From Sphingopyxis sp. H050 (GTDB taxonomy: Bacteria > Pseudomonadota > Alphaproteobacteria > Sphingomonadales > Sphingomonadaceae): a stretch of DNA of 64,000 nucleotides. The position numbers were made by a program, and so were the translations under genes. Position 1 is the stretch's first letter. Each line of letters starts with the position of its first letter. Of the stretch, positions 44,744-53,977 are shown one piece after another. Where the stretch lies: the NCBI RefSeq assembly GCF_001468265.1, contig NZ_LNRZ01000003.1, positions 310,001 through 374,000 of the forward strand, in the 5' to 3' direction. The notes under the pieces are model-generated. The model saw nothing but the letters and a program-made list of their open reading frames with translations. It was not told where the DNA came from and made no database searches.

Positions 44744-46261
44744 ATGCGCCGGAAATCGGGTTTCGTTTTTGCTCTCATGCTCGGAGTCGCCGCTCCTGCG
44801 GCGGCGCAGGAAGTCGCCCCAAAAACCCTCGACCAACTTGCCCCCGAAATCGACGCGCTTTTCGTCAAATATCAGGCCGACCAGCATATCCCCGGCCTCG
44901 TCTATGGCGTCGTCAAGGACGGCAAGCTCGCCTATGTGAAGGGCCTCGGCGTCCAAAATATTGACAACAAGCGCCCCGTCACCCCCGACACATTGTTCCG
45001 CATCGCCTCGATGACCAAGGCGTTCACCGCGCTGTCGATCCTCAAGCTGCGCGACGACGGCAAGCTGCGGCTCGACGACCTGGCCGAGGATTATATCCCC
45101 GAGATGAAGCGCTGGACCTATCCGACGAAGGACAGTCCGCGCATCCGTATCCGCGACCTGCTCCAGCATGTCGGCGGCTTCGTCACCGACGATCCGTGGG
45201 GCGACCGGCAACAGGTGCTGCCGCAGGAAGACTTCACGAAGATGATCGCGGCCGGCGTGCCGTTCAGCCGCGTGCCGCAGAGCCAGCATGAATATTCGAA
45301 CTTCGGTTACGCGCTGCTCGGCCGCATCGTCGCCAACGCCTCGGGCATGAAATATGCCGACTATGTCCGGCAGACGATCCTGACCCCGCTCGGCATGACC
45401 GGCAGCGGCTTCGATGCGCCGAATGCCCCCAAGGCCCGCTATGCGCTCGGCTATCGCTGGGAGAATGAGCGCTGGACCGCCGAGCCCGGGATGGTCGACG
45501 GCGCGTTCAACAGCATGGGCGGGCTCCAGGTCAGCGCCAACGACTATGCCAAATGGGTCGCTTTCCTGCTCTCGGCCTGGCCGGCGCGCGACGATCCCGA
45601 GACCGGTCCCGTCAAGCGCGCGACGGTGCGCGAGATCGCGCAGGGTCTGAACTTTGTCGCGGTGACCAACCGCATCGGATCGACGGGTGCGACCGCCTGC
45701 AAACAAGCCGCGGCCTATGCAATGGGCTGGCGCGTCGCGCAGGATTGCGACCTTGGCCTGACCCTCGCGCACGGCGGCGGTTATCCGGGCTATGGCAGCC
45801 ATGTGATGCTGATGCCCGACTATGGCGTCGGGGTCTTCGCGCTGTCGAACCGTACCTATGCCGGCCCGTCCGCGCCCGCCTGGGATACGGCGGTCGCGAT
45901 GGACAAGGCGGGGCTGCTCGTCGGGCGAGCGGTGCCCGTATCGCCCGCGGTCGCAGCGATGTATGCGGCATCGAAGGCCGCCTATGCTGCCGGCGATCTC
46001 CGTCCGCTCAACGGCAAGCTGGCGATGAACTTCCTGCTCGACCGCTCGGCCGAAACCTGGCGCGCCGAATTGGCGAAGCTCAAGGCGGAGGTCGGCGAAT
46101 GCCCCGGCGACGAGCCGCTCGACCCCAGGGGCGCGCTGTCGGCGTCGTTCCGGCTCAACTGCGAAAGGGGCAGGCTCGACGGCATGCTGCTGCTTGCGCC
46201 GACCAATCCGGCGACGATCCAGTCGCTGCGTCTTCGTGTCGTGCCGAAAGAGGCGCCCTAG
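44744..46261 (+). CDS. Serine hydrolase, beta-lactamase/esterase family (class C-like fold)
   Basis: Predicted exported serine hydrolase, 505 residues. Signal peptide MRRKSGFVFALMLGVAAPAA; SxxK motif SMTK in RIASMTKAFTALS (about 89-92), YxN motif YSN in HEYSNFGYALLG (about 183), and HGG in AHGGGYPGYGSHVML (about 342). These are the three catalytic motifs of penicillin-binding/class C enzymes; the family also includes esterases and D-aminopeptidases, so resistance cannot be claimed. ATG at 44744 has GGAGGG upstream. It overlaps the convergent next gene by four bases. Confidence 0.88.
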   Translation: MRRKSGFVFALMLGVAAPAAAQEVAPKTLDQLAPEIDALFVKYQADQHIPGLVYGVVKDGKLAYVKGLGVQNIDNKRPVTPDTLFRIASMTKAFTALSILKLRDDGKLRLDDLAEDYIPEMKRWTYPTKDSPRIRIRDLLQHVGGFVTDDPWGDRQQVLPQEDFTKMIAAGVPFSRVPQSQHEYSNFGYALLGRIVANASGMKYADYVRQTILTPLGMTGSGFDAPNAPKARYALGYRWENERWTAEPGMVDGAFNSMGGLQVSANDYAKWVAFLLSAWPARDDPETGPVKRATVREIAQGLNFVAVTNRIGSTGATACKQAAAYAMGWRVAQDCDLGLTLAHGGGYPGYGSHVMLMPDYGVGVFALSNRTYAGPSAPAWDTAVAMDKAGLLVGRAVPVSPAVAAMYAASKAAYAAGDLRPLNGKLAMNFLLDRSAETWRAELAKLKAEVGECPGDEPLDPRGALSASFRLNCERGRLDGMLLLAPTNPATIQSLRLRVVPKEAP

Positions 46262-47502
46262 GCCGCCGCGACGAAAACGGTGCGGTCGCGGCCGCTTTCC
46301 TTGGCCGCATAAAGGTTGATGTCGGCGGACTTCATCGCCGCGCCGAAACTGATGTCGCGCGTGATGTGGACCAGGCCCATGCTCGCGGTGACCGGGCGCT
46401 TCAGCGACGGCACCATTTGCGCGACATAAGCACCGATCCGCTGGCGGAGCCGTTCGGCCTCGGCGGCGATGTCGCTCGCCGGGCCGCGGAAGAGCAGCGC
46501 GAACTCCTCGCCGCCGACGCGGCCCGCCGTCGCCGCGCCCGATCCCAGCGCGACGCCCGCGGCGAAGATCACCCGGTCGCCGACGTCATGGCCGTGACGG
46601 TCGTTGATCGCCTTGAAATGGTCGAGATCGACGAGTGCGATCGCGACCGGCGGATCGTCGTTGAACCCGTCCTCGATCGCGCGGCGGTTGGCCAGGCCCG
46701 TTAGGGGATCGGTGTGCGCGATGATGCGCATCGCCTCGGCCTGTGCGCGCGCCTCCTGCCGCTCGCGGCGGAGGCGGACGAGGCGGTCGAGGATGCCGAG
46801 CGCGGTCAGCATCACCTCGAGCCCCAGCGCGGGGAAGAGGAAGAAGAGGAACAGCGCGAACGGCCGGTCCAGAACGATGTCGTGAAACAGGCTGGTGCCA
46901 TAGACGGCGGCGATGCCGCTCCATGCGGCCGCCTGATAGCGCGCGGTGCGGCTACCGCGGGCGATCGCGATGACGACGGTTGCTGCGCAGAGCGCCAACA
47001 TGGCGAGCAGCAAGAGGTTGCGCACCGCCATATAGAGCGGCGGGCCGTCGATCAGCATTGCGGGCGTGGTCAGCAGGATGAGCGCCGGCGGCCAGCCGAG
47101 CAGCGGATAGAGCCGCTTGTGGACGGCGTGCGGCTCCAGATAGGTGCGCAGGAACGGCCCCGACACGACCACGCCGAGGTCGAAGAGGATGCAGATCCAA
47201 ACCTGTCGCGCGGCGCTGTCGGGTTCGAGAAGCGGGCCGAGCGCGAGCGGCGACAGCGCGACCGCGAGCGCGAAATAGATGAGCGCCCGAGCGCTTTGCC
47301 AGATCAGGAACGGCTTGCGCAGAAGCGAGTAAAAGGCGGCGTTATAGGCGAGCGAAAAGAGCAGCAGGCCCAGGAAGATGCCGGTCAGCACGCCGTCCCA
47401 GTCCATGCTGGTGCCGGCGGCAAAGGAAGATTGCGCGTGCGCCGGCGTCGCCATGCCGCACAGCGTCGCGCCCACCCCCAAAAACCGCGCCCGTCGCGCC
47501 AT
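46258..47502 (-). CDS. 7TMR-DISM diguanylate cyclase
   Basis: A 414-residue membrane diguanylate cyclase. A signal peptide (GVGATLCGMATPAHAQ) is followed by seven predicted membrane helices of the 7TMR-DISM type, a short coiled linker (RLRRERQEARAQAEAMRII) and a C-terminal GGDEF domain with RVGGEEFALL, which should be active. No DISMED2 ligand domain precedes the helices. The gene stands between the serine hydrolase and the small gene at 47559. Confidence 0.9.
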   Translation of the reverse strand: MARRARFLGVGATLCGMATPAHAQSSFAAGTSMDWDGVLTGIFLGLLLFSLAYNAAFYSLLRKPFLIWQSARALIYFALAVALSPLALGPLLEPDSAARQVWICILFDLGVVVSGPFLRTYLEPHAVHKRLYPLLGWPPALILLTTPAMLIDGPPLYMAVRNLLLLAMLALCAATVVIAIARGSRTARYQAAAWSGIAAVYGTSLFHDIVLDRPFALFLFFLFPALGLEVMLTALGILDRLVRLRRERQEARAQAEAMRIIAHTDPLTGLANRRAIEDGFNDDPPVAIALVDLDHFKAINDRHGHDVGDRVIFAAGVALGSGAATAGRVGGEEFALLFRGPASDIAAEAERLRQRIGAYVAQMVPSLKRPVTASMGLVHITRDISFGAAMKSADINLYAAKESGRDRTVFVAAA

Positions 47503-47558
47503 AAGGCTCCCCGTCGAAAACTGACGAGGAGCCTAGGCGCGGAGCGGCTGATTTTTGG

Positions 47559-47792
47559 TTAACGCCGCCTTGTCACCCGGGTCGGGGCCGCGCGGGCTGG
47601 GACGGCCCGTTCTGCTGTGCGGCCTGCCGCCGCGGGGGGCGCGATCGGACCAGCTTCGCCATCGCCGCGCCTGGTCGCGCGATCGGTCACGCGGCGCAGG
47701 ATGCGGCCAAGAAATCTGAGGCAGCGATCGATGTCGCCGCTGAAGCGGTCGTGCCCGTCATTCCAGCTACGCATAAAATGCTCTTCCATCAT
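47559..47792 (-). CDS. Hypothetical small basic protein
   Basis: A 77-residue reading frame with a good ribosome site (AAAGGA, 8 bases ahead of the ATG at 47792). It starts MMEEHFMRSWNDGHDRFSGD, followed by IDRCLRFLGRILRRV, a possible amphipathic helix, and an Arg/Ala/Pro-rich tail. No family recognised. The frame remains open upstream to 47873 but without a ribosome site. May be noncoding at the tail. Confidence 0.45.
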   Translation of the reverse strand: MMEEHFMRSWNDGHDRFSGDIDRCLRFLGRILRRVTDRATRRGDGEAGPIAPPAAAGRTAERAVPARAAPTRVTRRR

Positions 47793-47866
47793 CGCTCTTG
47801 TCCTTTCGGTCGTGCGGCCACCAAATGCGCTCTTTTTGGCCGTAGCGCCAACAAAAGGGCTGGCGC

Positions 47867-47881
47867 CTGTCATAAGGACAG
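47867..47881. promoter_or_regulatory. Inverted repeat ahead of the LysR gene
   Basis: CTGTC ATAAG GACAG lies 15 bases upstream of the LysR start, between it and the divergent small gene, and is followed by GCTTATACAAA, which may hold a -10 element (TTATAC). A LysR-type autoregulatory site is a reasonable guess. Confidence 0.35.
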
Positions 47882-47896
47882 CTTATACAAAGCCGC

Positions 47897-48817
47897 ATGT
47901 CGAAGCTCCCGCCCCTTGCGGCCATCCGCGCCTTCGAGGCGGCGGCACGGCTGCAGAATTTCTCGCGCGCCGCCGAAGAATTGGGGATGACGCAAGCGGC
48001 GATCAGCTATCAGGTCCGCCAGCTGGAGGACCGGCTCGGCCGCGCGCTGTTCGTGCGCGAAAAGGGGCGGGTGCGCCTGTCCGAAACCGGCCAGCGGCTG
48101 CTTCCGGCGATCTCGGGCGCCTTTGGCGCGATGGGCGATGCCTTTGCGGCGCTGGGCCATGACGAGGCCGAGGTGCTGACGATCAGCGCGATGACGACCT
48201 TCGGCGGTACGTGGCTCAGCGCGCGGATCGGCGGGTTCCAGCTCGCCTATCCCGACCTGGCCGTACGGATGCTGATGAGCAACGTCTTGGTCGATTTCAA
48301 TGCGACGAACGTCGACGTCGCGATCCGCGTCGGCCACGGTGGCTGGCCTGGTCTGCGGGCCGATTTTCTGTACCGCAGCCATGTCACGCCTATCTGCGCG
48401 CCCGGCTTTCTCGAGGAAAACCGGATCGCCGCACCCGCCGATTTGCTGAACGCCGACCGGCTGGCGCCGAACGATCCCTGGTGGGCGGGCTGGTTCGCCG
48501 CCGCCGGCGTCGCCACGGTGCCGCCGCCGCGGCGCAGCGGCATCGAACTCGACAGCCAGTTGCAGGAGGCGAGCGCGGTGCAGGGCGGCTATGGTATCGC
48601 GCTGATGACGCCTTTGCTATGGCGCACCGAGCTCGACGCCGGGCGGCTGATCCAGCCCTTCGATACGCTCTATCAGCCGGGCACCGCCCATTTCCTTGTC
48701 CACCGCGAAAACCGCGTCGGCGTCCGCAAGATCGAACGCTTTCGCGAATGGCTGCACGCCGAACTCGCGAAGGATCGCCACCTGCTGCCGGAGCAGCTAT
48801 GGGGGCCGCTGCCATGA
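47897..48817 (+). CDS. LysR family regulator, GcvA-like
   Basis: LysR-type regulator, 306 residues, of the GcvA/AmpR-like branch. The N-terminal helix-turn-helix reads [20 protein letters not shown]; the effector domain begins near 90 ([20 protein letters not shown]) and ends in the [20 protein letters not shown] segment typical of this branch. It overlaps trmD by four bases (ATGA), which couples it to an essential tRNA gene. Its targets are unknown. Confidence 0.92.
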   Translation: MSKLPPLAAIRAFEAAARLQNFSRAAEELGMTQAAISYQVRQLEDRLGRALFVREKGRVRLSETGQRLLPAISGAFGAMGDAFAALGHDEAEVLTISAMTTFGGTWLSARIGGFQLAYPDLAVRMLMSNVLVDFNATNVDVAIRVGHGGWPGLRADFLYRSHVTPICAPGFLEENRIAAPADLLNADRLAPNDPWWAGWFAAAGVATVPPPRRSGIELDSQLQEASAVQGGYGIALMTPLLWRTELDAGRLIQPFDTLYQPGTAHFLVHRENRVGVRKIERFREWLHAELAKDRHLLPEQLWGPLP

Positions 48818-49551
48818 CCTTCACCGCCGTCCCGCTCACTCTCTACCCCGACATGTTTCCCGGCCCGCTGGGGCACAGCATGGCGGGGCGCGCGCTCGAC
48901 AGCGGCACCTGGCAGTGCGCGCCGGTGCAGATCCGCGATTTTGCCACCGACAGGCACCGCACCGTCGACGACACCCCTGCGGGCGGCGGCGCGGGGATGG
49001 TGCTGAAGGCCGATGTGCTGGCGGCCGCGGTCGACCATGCGGTCGCGGCGCATCCGGGCCTGCCGATCCTCGCCATGACCCCGCGCGGGACGCCGATCAC
49101 GCAGGCGCGCGTGCGACAGCTTGCGGCCGGCCCGGGCGCGATCATCCTCTGCGGCCGGTTCGAGGGATTCGACGAGCGCATTTTCGACGCGCGGCCGATC
49201 GAGCAGGTCTCGATGGGCGACATCATCCTGTCGGGCGGCGAGATGGGGGCGTTGCTGCTCCTCGACGCTTGCATTCGGCTGCTTCCCGGCGTAATGGGCG
49301 CGGCTTCAAGCGGGGACGACGAATCGTTCGAAAACGGTTTGCTCGAATATCCGCACTATACCCGGCCCGTCACATGGGAAGGGCGCACGATCCCCGAAGT
49401 GCTGCGATCGGGGGATCATGCGAAGATCGCGGCCTGGCGGAAACACCAGGCGGAAGATCAGACACGGTTACGCAGGCCGGACCTTTGGGAGCGTCATATC
49501 GATGCTCGGGCCCGACCTGCCTCTGGCGCGCGGCGAAAAGAAAAGGACTAG
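48814..49551 (+). CDS. trmD: tRNA (guanine-37-N1)-methyltransferase TrmD
   Basis: TrmD, 245 residues, methylates G37 of tRNA. The SPOUT knot words [15 protein letters not shown] and [20 protein letters not shown] are present, as is the N-terminal [20 protein letters not shown]. The ATG at 48814 sits in the LysR stop. Usually next to rimM; here about 4.3 kb separate it from rimM. It precedes rplS by 5 bases. Confidence 0.97.
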   Translation: MTFTAVPLTLYPDMFPGPLGHSMAGRALDSGTWQCAPVQIRDFATDRHRTVDDTPAGGGAGMVLKADVLAAAVDHAVAAHPGLPILAMTPRGTPITQARVRQLAAGPGAIILCGRFEGFDERIFDARPIEQVSMGDIILSGGEMGALLLLDACIRLLPGVMGAASSGDDESFENGLLEYPHYTRPVTWEGRTIPEVLRSGDHAKIAAWRKHQAEDQTRLRRPDLWERHIDARARPASGARRKEKD

Positions 49552-49556
49552 AGGAC

Positions 49557-49934
49557 ATGAACCTCATCCAGACGATCGAAGCCGAAGAAATCGCCAAGGC
49601 GGCGAAGACCATTCCGACCTTCCGTCCCGGCGACACGCTGAAGGTCGGCGTGAAGGTGGTCGAAGGCGAACGCACCCGCGTCCAGAATTTCGAAGGCGTG
49701 TGCATCGCGCGCTCGAACAAGGGCATGGGCTCCAACTTCACCGTGCGCAAAATGTCGTTCGGCGAAGGTGTCGAGCGCGTGTTCCCGCTCTATTCGCCGA
49801 ACATCGACAGCATTACCGTCATCCGCAAGGGTGCCGTGCGTCGTGCGAAGCTCTACTATCTTCGTGGCCGCACTGGTAAATCGGCGCGCATTGCGGAGCG
49901 CCGCGATTACCGGTCGGAAGCCGGCGAAGGCTAA
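49557..49934 (+). CDS. rplS: 50S ribosomal protein L19
   Basis: Ribosomal protein L19, 125 residues: [20 protein letters not shown] at the start, [20 protein letters not shown] and [20 protein letters not shown] follow. It begins 5 bases after trmD with GAGGAC upstream. A rho-independent terminator lies 37 bases past the stop. Confidence 0.97.
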   Translation: MNLIQTIEAEEIAKAAKTIPTFRPGDTLKVGVKVVEGERTRVQNFEGVCIARSNKGMGSNFTVRKMSFGEGVERVFPLYSPNIDSITVIRKGAVRRAKLYYLRGRTGKSARIAERRDYRSEAGEG

Positions 49935-49971
49935 GGAGAGCTTCTCTCACCCAAAGCCGAAACAGCTTTCC

Positions 49972-50011
49972 AAAACGACCGGTTCCGCCAACAGGCAGAG
50001 CCGGTCGTTTT
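49972..50011 (+). terminator. Rho-independent terminator of trmD-rplS
   Basis: AAAACGACCGG (49972-49982) pairs perfectly with CCGGTCGTTTT (50001-50011), with T residues within and after the right arm (TTTTCGTTT). Confidence 0.85.
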
Positions 50012-50042
50012 CGTTTCAGCACCAGCATAAAGGTCATAGCAG

Positions 50043-51068
50043 ATGGGTTATCGGATCGTCGTCGCGGGTGCGACGGGCAATGTCGGGCGCGAGGTGCTCG
50101 CCATCCTCGCCGAGCGCGAGTTCCCGATCGAGGAACTGGCCGTGGTCGCCTCGTCGCGCAGCCAGGGCACCGACGTCGAAATCGGCGACACCGGCCGCAC
50201 CGTCAAATGCCAGAATATCGACAATTTCGACTGGCCCGGCTGGGACATGGCGATTTTCGCGATCGGCAGCGACGCGACCGCGATCCATGCGCCGAAGGCC
50301 GCGGCGGCCGGCTGCGTCGTCATCGACAACTCGTCGCTCTACCGCATGGACCCCGACGTGCCGCTGATCGTGCCCGAGGTGAACCCGGAGGCGATCGACG
50401 GCTATACGCGCAAGAATATCATCGCCAACCCGAACTGCTCGACCGCGCAGATGGTCGTGGCGCTGAAGCCGCTGCACGACGCCGCCAAGATCACGCGCGT
50501 CGTCGTCTCGACCTATCAGTCGGTGTCGGGCGCGGGCAAGGCGGGCATGGACGAGCTGTGGAACCAGACGCGCCAGATCTTCGTCGGCGACGAGAAGGAC
50601 ATCCAGAAATTCACCAAGCAGATCGCCTTCAACGTGATCCCGCACATCGACAAATTCCTCGACGACGGTTCGACCAAGGAAGAATGGAAGATGGTGGTCG
50701 AGACCAAGAAGATCCTCGATCCGAAGATCAAGGTCACCGCGACCTGCGTCCGCGTCCCCGTCTTCGTCGGCCACTCCGAGGCGATCAACATCGAGATGGA
50801 GGATGAACTGTCGGCCGAGGACGCCCAGCGCATCCTGCGCGAGGCGCCGGGCGTCATGCTGGTCGATAAGCGCGAGGACGGCGGCTACATCACCCCCGTC
50901 GAATGCGTCGGCGACTATGCGACCTTCGTCAGCCGCGTGCGCGACGACAGCACCGTCGACAACGGCCTCAACCTCTGGTGCGTCAGCGACAACCTCCGCA
51001 AGGGCGCGGCGCTGAACGCGGTGCAGATCGCCGAACTGCTGGGGCGGCGGCATCTGAAGAAGGGGTGA
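50043..51068 (+). CDS. asd: Aspartate-semialdehyde dehydrogenase
   Basis: Asd, 341 residues, NADPH-dependent, makes aspartate semialdehyde for lysine, threonine and methionine. N-terminal nucleotide motif GATGNVGREVLAIL, catalytic cysteine in NPNCSTAQMV, and the C-terminal FVGHSEAINIEMEDEL. Normal length. Confidence 0.97.
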   Translation: MGYRIVVAGATGNVGREVLAILAEREFPIEELAVVASSRSQGTDVEIGDTGRTVKCQNIDNFDWPGWDMAIFAIGSDATAIHAPKAAAAGCVVIDNSSLYRMDPDVPLIVPEVNPEAIDGYTRKNIIANPNCSTAQMVVALKPLHDAAKITRVVVSTYQSVSGAGKAGMDELWNQTRQIFVGDEKDIQKFTKQIAFNVIPHIDKFLDDGSTKEEWKMVVETKKILDPKIKVTATCVRVPVFVGHSEAINIEMEDELSAEDAQRILREAPGVMLVDKREDGGYITPVECVGDYATFVSRVRDDSTVDNGLNLWCVSDNLRKGAALNAVQIAELLGRRHLKKG

Positions 51069-51069
51069 T

Positions 51070-51220
51070 TCTGAAATCCTCCCTGTCGCGTAGCGATGGG
51101 GAGGGGGACCGCTTGCGAAGCAAGTGGTGGAGGGGCCGCGGCCTTGCGCCAAATGCCCCTCCGTCAGCCTCTTCGAGGCTACCACCTCCCCATGCCTGCG
51201 GCACAGGGAGGATCTGAATT
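51070..51220. repeat. Inverted repeat element (AAATCCTCCCTGT family)
   Basis: ATTCTGAAATCCTCCCTGT at the left and ACAGGGAGGATCTGAATT at the right form an inverted pair around about 110 bases containing smaller hairpins (GCTTGCGAAGC, GCCTCTTCGAGGC). It fills the gap between asd and the DDAH-like gene. Confidence 0.85.
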
Positions 51221-51254
51221 GCCGATGGCGAAGTGTTCGGGCTATGCCGCCCGC

Positions 51255-52034
51255 ATGACCACCCCCTACAACTTCACCCACGCGCTCTGCCGCGCCCCCG
51301 CACCCTCTGCGGTGAACGGCATCCGCGCCAACGGCGGCCCCGACCCCGATTTCCGTGGCCTTCTCGCCGAGCACGAAACCTATGTCGCGACGCTCCGCGA
51401 CCTCGGCCTGTCTGTCGACGTTCTCGACCCGCTCGACGATTTCCCCGACGCCCTCTTCACCGAAGACGTCGCGCTGACCTTTCCCGAGGGCGCGATTCTG
51501 CTCCGCCCCGGCGCGCCGAGCCGCGCGGGCGAGGTCGCCCATATCCGCGAGGCGCTGGCGGCGCGCCATGGCCGCCTGCTCGCAATGAGCGGCCCGGGAT
51601 ATGCCGACGGCGGCGACATTCTCCGCCTCGCGGACCGCGTGATCGTCGGCCTGTCGGCGCGCACCGATCGCGCCGGCGCCGAGGAACTCGCGGGATTGCT
51701 CTGCCAGCTCGGCTATGCTGCCGAGATCGCCGAGACGCCGCCGGACGTCCTCCATTTCAAGTCCGGCCGCGGGCTGATCGACGAAGGCACGATCCTCGCC
51801 GTTCCCGCGCTCGCCAACTGCCCGCAGTTCGCCGGGCTGGAGGTGGTGACGACCCCGCCCGGCGAAGCGCCCGCCGCGAATATCCTGCGCGTCCGCGACA
51901 CGATCCTCGTCGGCGACCGCTGGTCCGCGACGCATGCGCTGCTTGGCGCGCGCGGTCTTGCGATCCGATCGCTCCCGACCGACCACATCGCGCATATCGA
52001 CGCGGGACTCAGCTGCATGTCGCTGCGCTGGTGA
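51255..52034 (+). CDS. Dimethylarginine dimethylaminohydrolase-like protein
   Basis: Member of the guanidino-group-modifying superfamily close to DDAH, 259 residues. The catalytic histidine is His167 in VLHFKSGRG and the nucleophilic cysteine Cys254 in AGLSCMSLRW at the very C-terminus; the substrate-binding DDFPDALFTED is present. Likely hydrolyses methylarginines or a related guanidine compound to citrulline-type products. The ATG at 51255 gives the usual N-terminus. Arginine deiminase-like activity is not excluded. Confidence 0.9.
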   Translation: MTTPYNFTHALCRAPAPSAVNGIRANGGPDPDFRGLLAEHETYVATLRDLGLSVDVLDPLDDFPDALFTEDVALTFPEGAILLRPGAPSRAGEVAHIREALAARHGRLLAMSGPGYADGGDILRLADRVIVGLSARTDRAGAEELAGLLCQLGYAAEIAETPPDVLHFKSGRGLIDEGTILAVPALANCPQFAGLEVVTTPPGEAPAANILRVRDTILVGDRWSATHALLGARGLAIRSLPTDHIAHIDAGLSCMSLRW

Positions 52035-52055
52035 TCGCTCGGGACCACCCATCAC

Positions 52056-52113
52056 CGTTCGTGGCGAGCCCTGAGCGCCTGCCAAGGCAGGCGAAGGGCT
52101 CGATGCGAACGGA
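52056..52113. repeat. Intergenic inverted repeat (CCGTTCG...CGAACGG family)
   Basis: CCGTTCGTGGCGAGCCC and GGGCTCGATGCGAACGG are inverted around GCCTGCCAAGGCAGGC, itself a palindrome. Same family as 1-77 and 53786-53915. Confidence 0.85.
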
Positions 52114-52125
52114 TAGGGGTGCCCG

Positions 52126-52746
52126 ATGATCGCCGACATTTCCGCTCCTTCGCGCCTGCAGCGCCGCCTGACCGGTCTGCTCCTCGTCCTGCTCTTGCTC
52201 GCTCAGATCGACCAGCCCTATCCCGAGATCGCGCTGCTCCAACATATCCCCACGATGCTGCTGATCGTGGCCGCGCCATGGCTGCTGCGGCGCTGGCCGC
52301 TGTCGACACCGGCGCTGGCGTGCATCGTCGCCTTCCTTGCGCTGCATACGCTTGGCGGGCGCTATGCCTACAGCAACATCCCCTATGACGTGTGGGCGGA
52401 GGCGCTGACGGGATCGACGGTGTCCGATGCGTTCGGCTGGACGCGCAACCATTACGACCGCCTCGTCCATTTCGCCTTCGGCGCGCTGTCGGTCGTTCCC
52501 GTCGCCGAAATCGCAAGGCGCTGGGGCGGCGTCGGTCCGCGCGGCGCGGCGTTAACCGTGCTTGCATGGGTTTTGGCGATATCCTGCCTCTACGAAATCT
52601 TCGAATGGCTGCTGACGATCGCCGCCGCCGGTGAGACCGCCGATCGCTACAATGGGCAACAGGGCGACCTGTGGGACGCCCAAAAGGATATGGCGCTCGC
52701 GGCGCTCGGTGCGGTATTGCTGCTGCCGGTCGCAGGCAGGAGATAG
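52126..52746 (+). CDS. DUF2238 family membrane protein
   Basis: A 206-residue inner-membrane protein of the DUF2238 (YjdF-like) family with about five helices. Characteristic words are ALHTLGGRYAYSNIPYD, RNHYDRLVHFAFGAL and QQGDLWDAQKDMALAALGA. Function unknown; the His/Tyr/Asp pattern is conserved in the family. Four bases precede the next gene. Confidence 0.9.
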   Translation: MIADISAPSRLQRRLTGLLLVLLLLAQIDQPYPEIALLQHIPTMLLIVAAPWLLRRWPLSTPALACIVAFLALHTLGGRYAYSNIPYDVWAEALTGSTVSDAFGWTRNHYDRLVHFAFGALSVVPVAEIARRWGGVGPRGAALTVLAWVLAISCLYEIFEWLLTIAAAGETADRYNGQQGDLWDAQKDMALAALGAVLLLPVAGRR

Positions 52747-52749
52747 ACG

Positions 52750-53358
52750 ATGCGGAAACTGGCAATCCTCACCCTTGTTGCCCTGCTGGCCGCCTGCAAG
52801 CCTGCGGCTGATCCCGCCGGCGAAGACAGGAGCGTTCCCACAGCGCCGCCGATGCCCGAGGCGAAGGCCGACGGACCGAACGCGGCGAGCACCGCGGTCA
52901 GCCTCGACGGCGAGGGGCTGCGCTTCGTCGACAAGACCAGCGGCAAGACCAGCCTGCTCGCCTTCGGCGTCCCGCGGGCGCAGGCCGAAACCGCGCTCGC
53001 CAACGTCGCGGGCCAGGCCGACGATCGCAGCACCAACGAGGAATGCGGGGCGGGGCCGCTCGACTTCACGCGCTTCGACGCGATGACGCTCAATTTCCAG
53101 GACGGAAAATTCGTCGGCTGGTTCCTCGGCAACGAACCCGGCGCAAGCGCCTATTCGACCGTCAGCGGGATCGCGATCGGCACGACGCGCGCCCAGGCGA
53201 AGCAATCGGTCGCCATCGTCGATATCGAGGACAGTACGCTGGGCGAGGAGTTCAGCATCGGCGGCGGCGCGAACGGCGTCGGCGGCATGTTCGCCGAACC
53301 GGGCGATGCGGCGAAGATCGACGCGCTGTTCGCGGGAGTGAATTGCTTCTTTCGGTGA
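52750..53358 (+). CDS. Hypothetical lipoprotein
   Basis: A 202-residue predicted lipoprotein: signal MRKLAILTLVALLAAC with lipobox LAAC (cysteine 16). The mature part contains ETALANVAGQADDRSTNEEC and a terminal NCFFR with two cysteines that could form a disulfide. It begins 3 bases after the DUF2238 gene, so the two are probably co-transcribed. No family recognised. Confidence 0.8.
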   Translation: MRKLAILTLVALLAACKPAADPAGEDRSVPTAPPMPEAKADGPNAASTAVSLDGEGLRFVDKTSGKTSLLAFGVPRAQAETALANVAGQADDRSTNEECGAGPLDFTRFDAMTLNFQDGKFVGWFLGNEPGASAYSTVSGIAIGTTRAQAKQSVAIVDIEDSTLGEEFSIGGGANGVGGMFAEPGDAAKIDALFAGVNCFFR

Positions 53359-53468
53359 TGAATTCGGCGGCTCCTAGGCCAGGGGCTTCGCGAAAGGAGC
53401 AATGGCCGGATACGACCGATTGCGGGCGGTAGCTATTGCCATCATAGTTGCTTGGCGAAATCAGGAGA

Positions 53469-53678
53469 ATGGCCGTGCAAGTTTTGAGATGGGCTAGGCT
53501 CACCTTGTTGGCTGCGGCAATAGCGTGGGCGATTATTCTTGCATTGGGCGCCCTAGATCTCGGCAAAGGGGAGACGCTCTATCTCTCCGGCGTCGTCGCG
53601 GGATTGATGCTTATATCGAGTGCCGTAGCGTGCGTCGTCATACAGCTAACTGGCTGGATCATTCGCAGACAGCAATAA
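53469..53678 (+). CDS. Hypothetical small membrane protein
   Basis: About 69 residues with two predicted membrane helices (LTLLAAAIAWAIILALGALD and YLSGVVAGLMLISSAVACVV) and a short basic tail. AGGAG at 53463-53467 fits better with a GTG start at 53475 (spacing 7) than with the ATG at 53469 (spacing 1), so the first two residues may be absent. It lies in a less GC-rich patch with repeats on both sides. No family recognised. Confidence 0.6.
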   Translation: MAVQVLRWARLTLLAAAIAWAIILALGALDLGKGETLYLSGVVAGLMLISSAVACVVIQLTGWIIRRQQ

Positions 53679-53701
53679 TGACGATAGGCGGGTTATATCC
53701 A

Positions 53702-53776
53702 TGTCCACTTCCCACCCCAATATGGCCGTTCGTTGCCGATCTGGCGGCAATGTCGGGAAACGACCGGAAGCTGCCT
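53702..53776. repeat. Dispersed repeat (TGTCCxCTTCCCAC ... AAACGACCGGAAGC)
   Basis: TGTCCACTTCCCACCCC to AAACGACCGGAAGCTGCC. The same unit is at 54428-54508 (TGTCCGCTTCCCAACCC ... AAACGACCGATAGCGGGC). Tail fragments occur at 53402-53432 and 53936-53961 (CGACCGATTGCGG). The 299-base gap 53679-53977 consists of this and the next repeat. Confidence 0.75.
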
Positions 53777-53785
53777 AACCTACTA

Positions 53786-53915
53786 CCGTTCGCATCGAGC
53801 CCTTCGACTGCCTTGCCAGGCGCCCAGGATAAACTTCCGGCCGCGCCGGAAGTCGAGATGCCCCTCGGCGTGGCGCAAGGTCGATGGGTGTCTCGACTGC
53901 GCTCGACACGAACGG
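53786..53915. repeat. Long inverted repeat (CCGTTCGCATCGAGCCCTTC ... ACACGAACGG)
   Basis: Outer arms CCGTTCGCATCGAGC and GCTCGACACGAACGG are inverted; inner hairpins include CTTCCGGCCGCGCCGGAAG. Same family as 1-77 and 52056-52113, here in a compound form. Confidence 0.8.
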
Positions 53916-53977
53916 AAAAGAAGGGTGACCGGAATCGACCGATTGCGGACGTTGGCGTTACGGGGCACAGTCTCATC

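Noticed and set aside
44744..46261. Calling the serine hydrolase an AmpC beta-lactamase
   Set aside because: The three motifs are shared with esterases and D-aminopeptidases, the protein is about 120 residues longer than AmpC, and no ampR-like gene is divergent to it.
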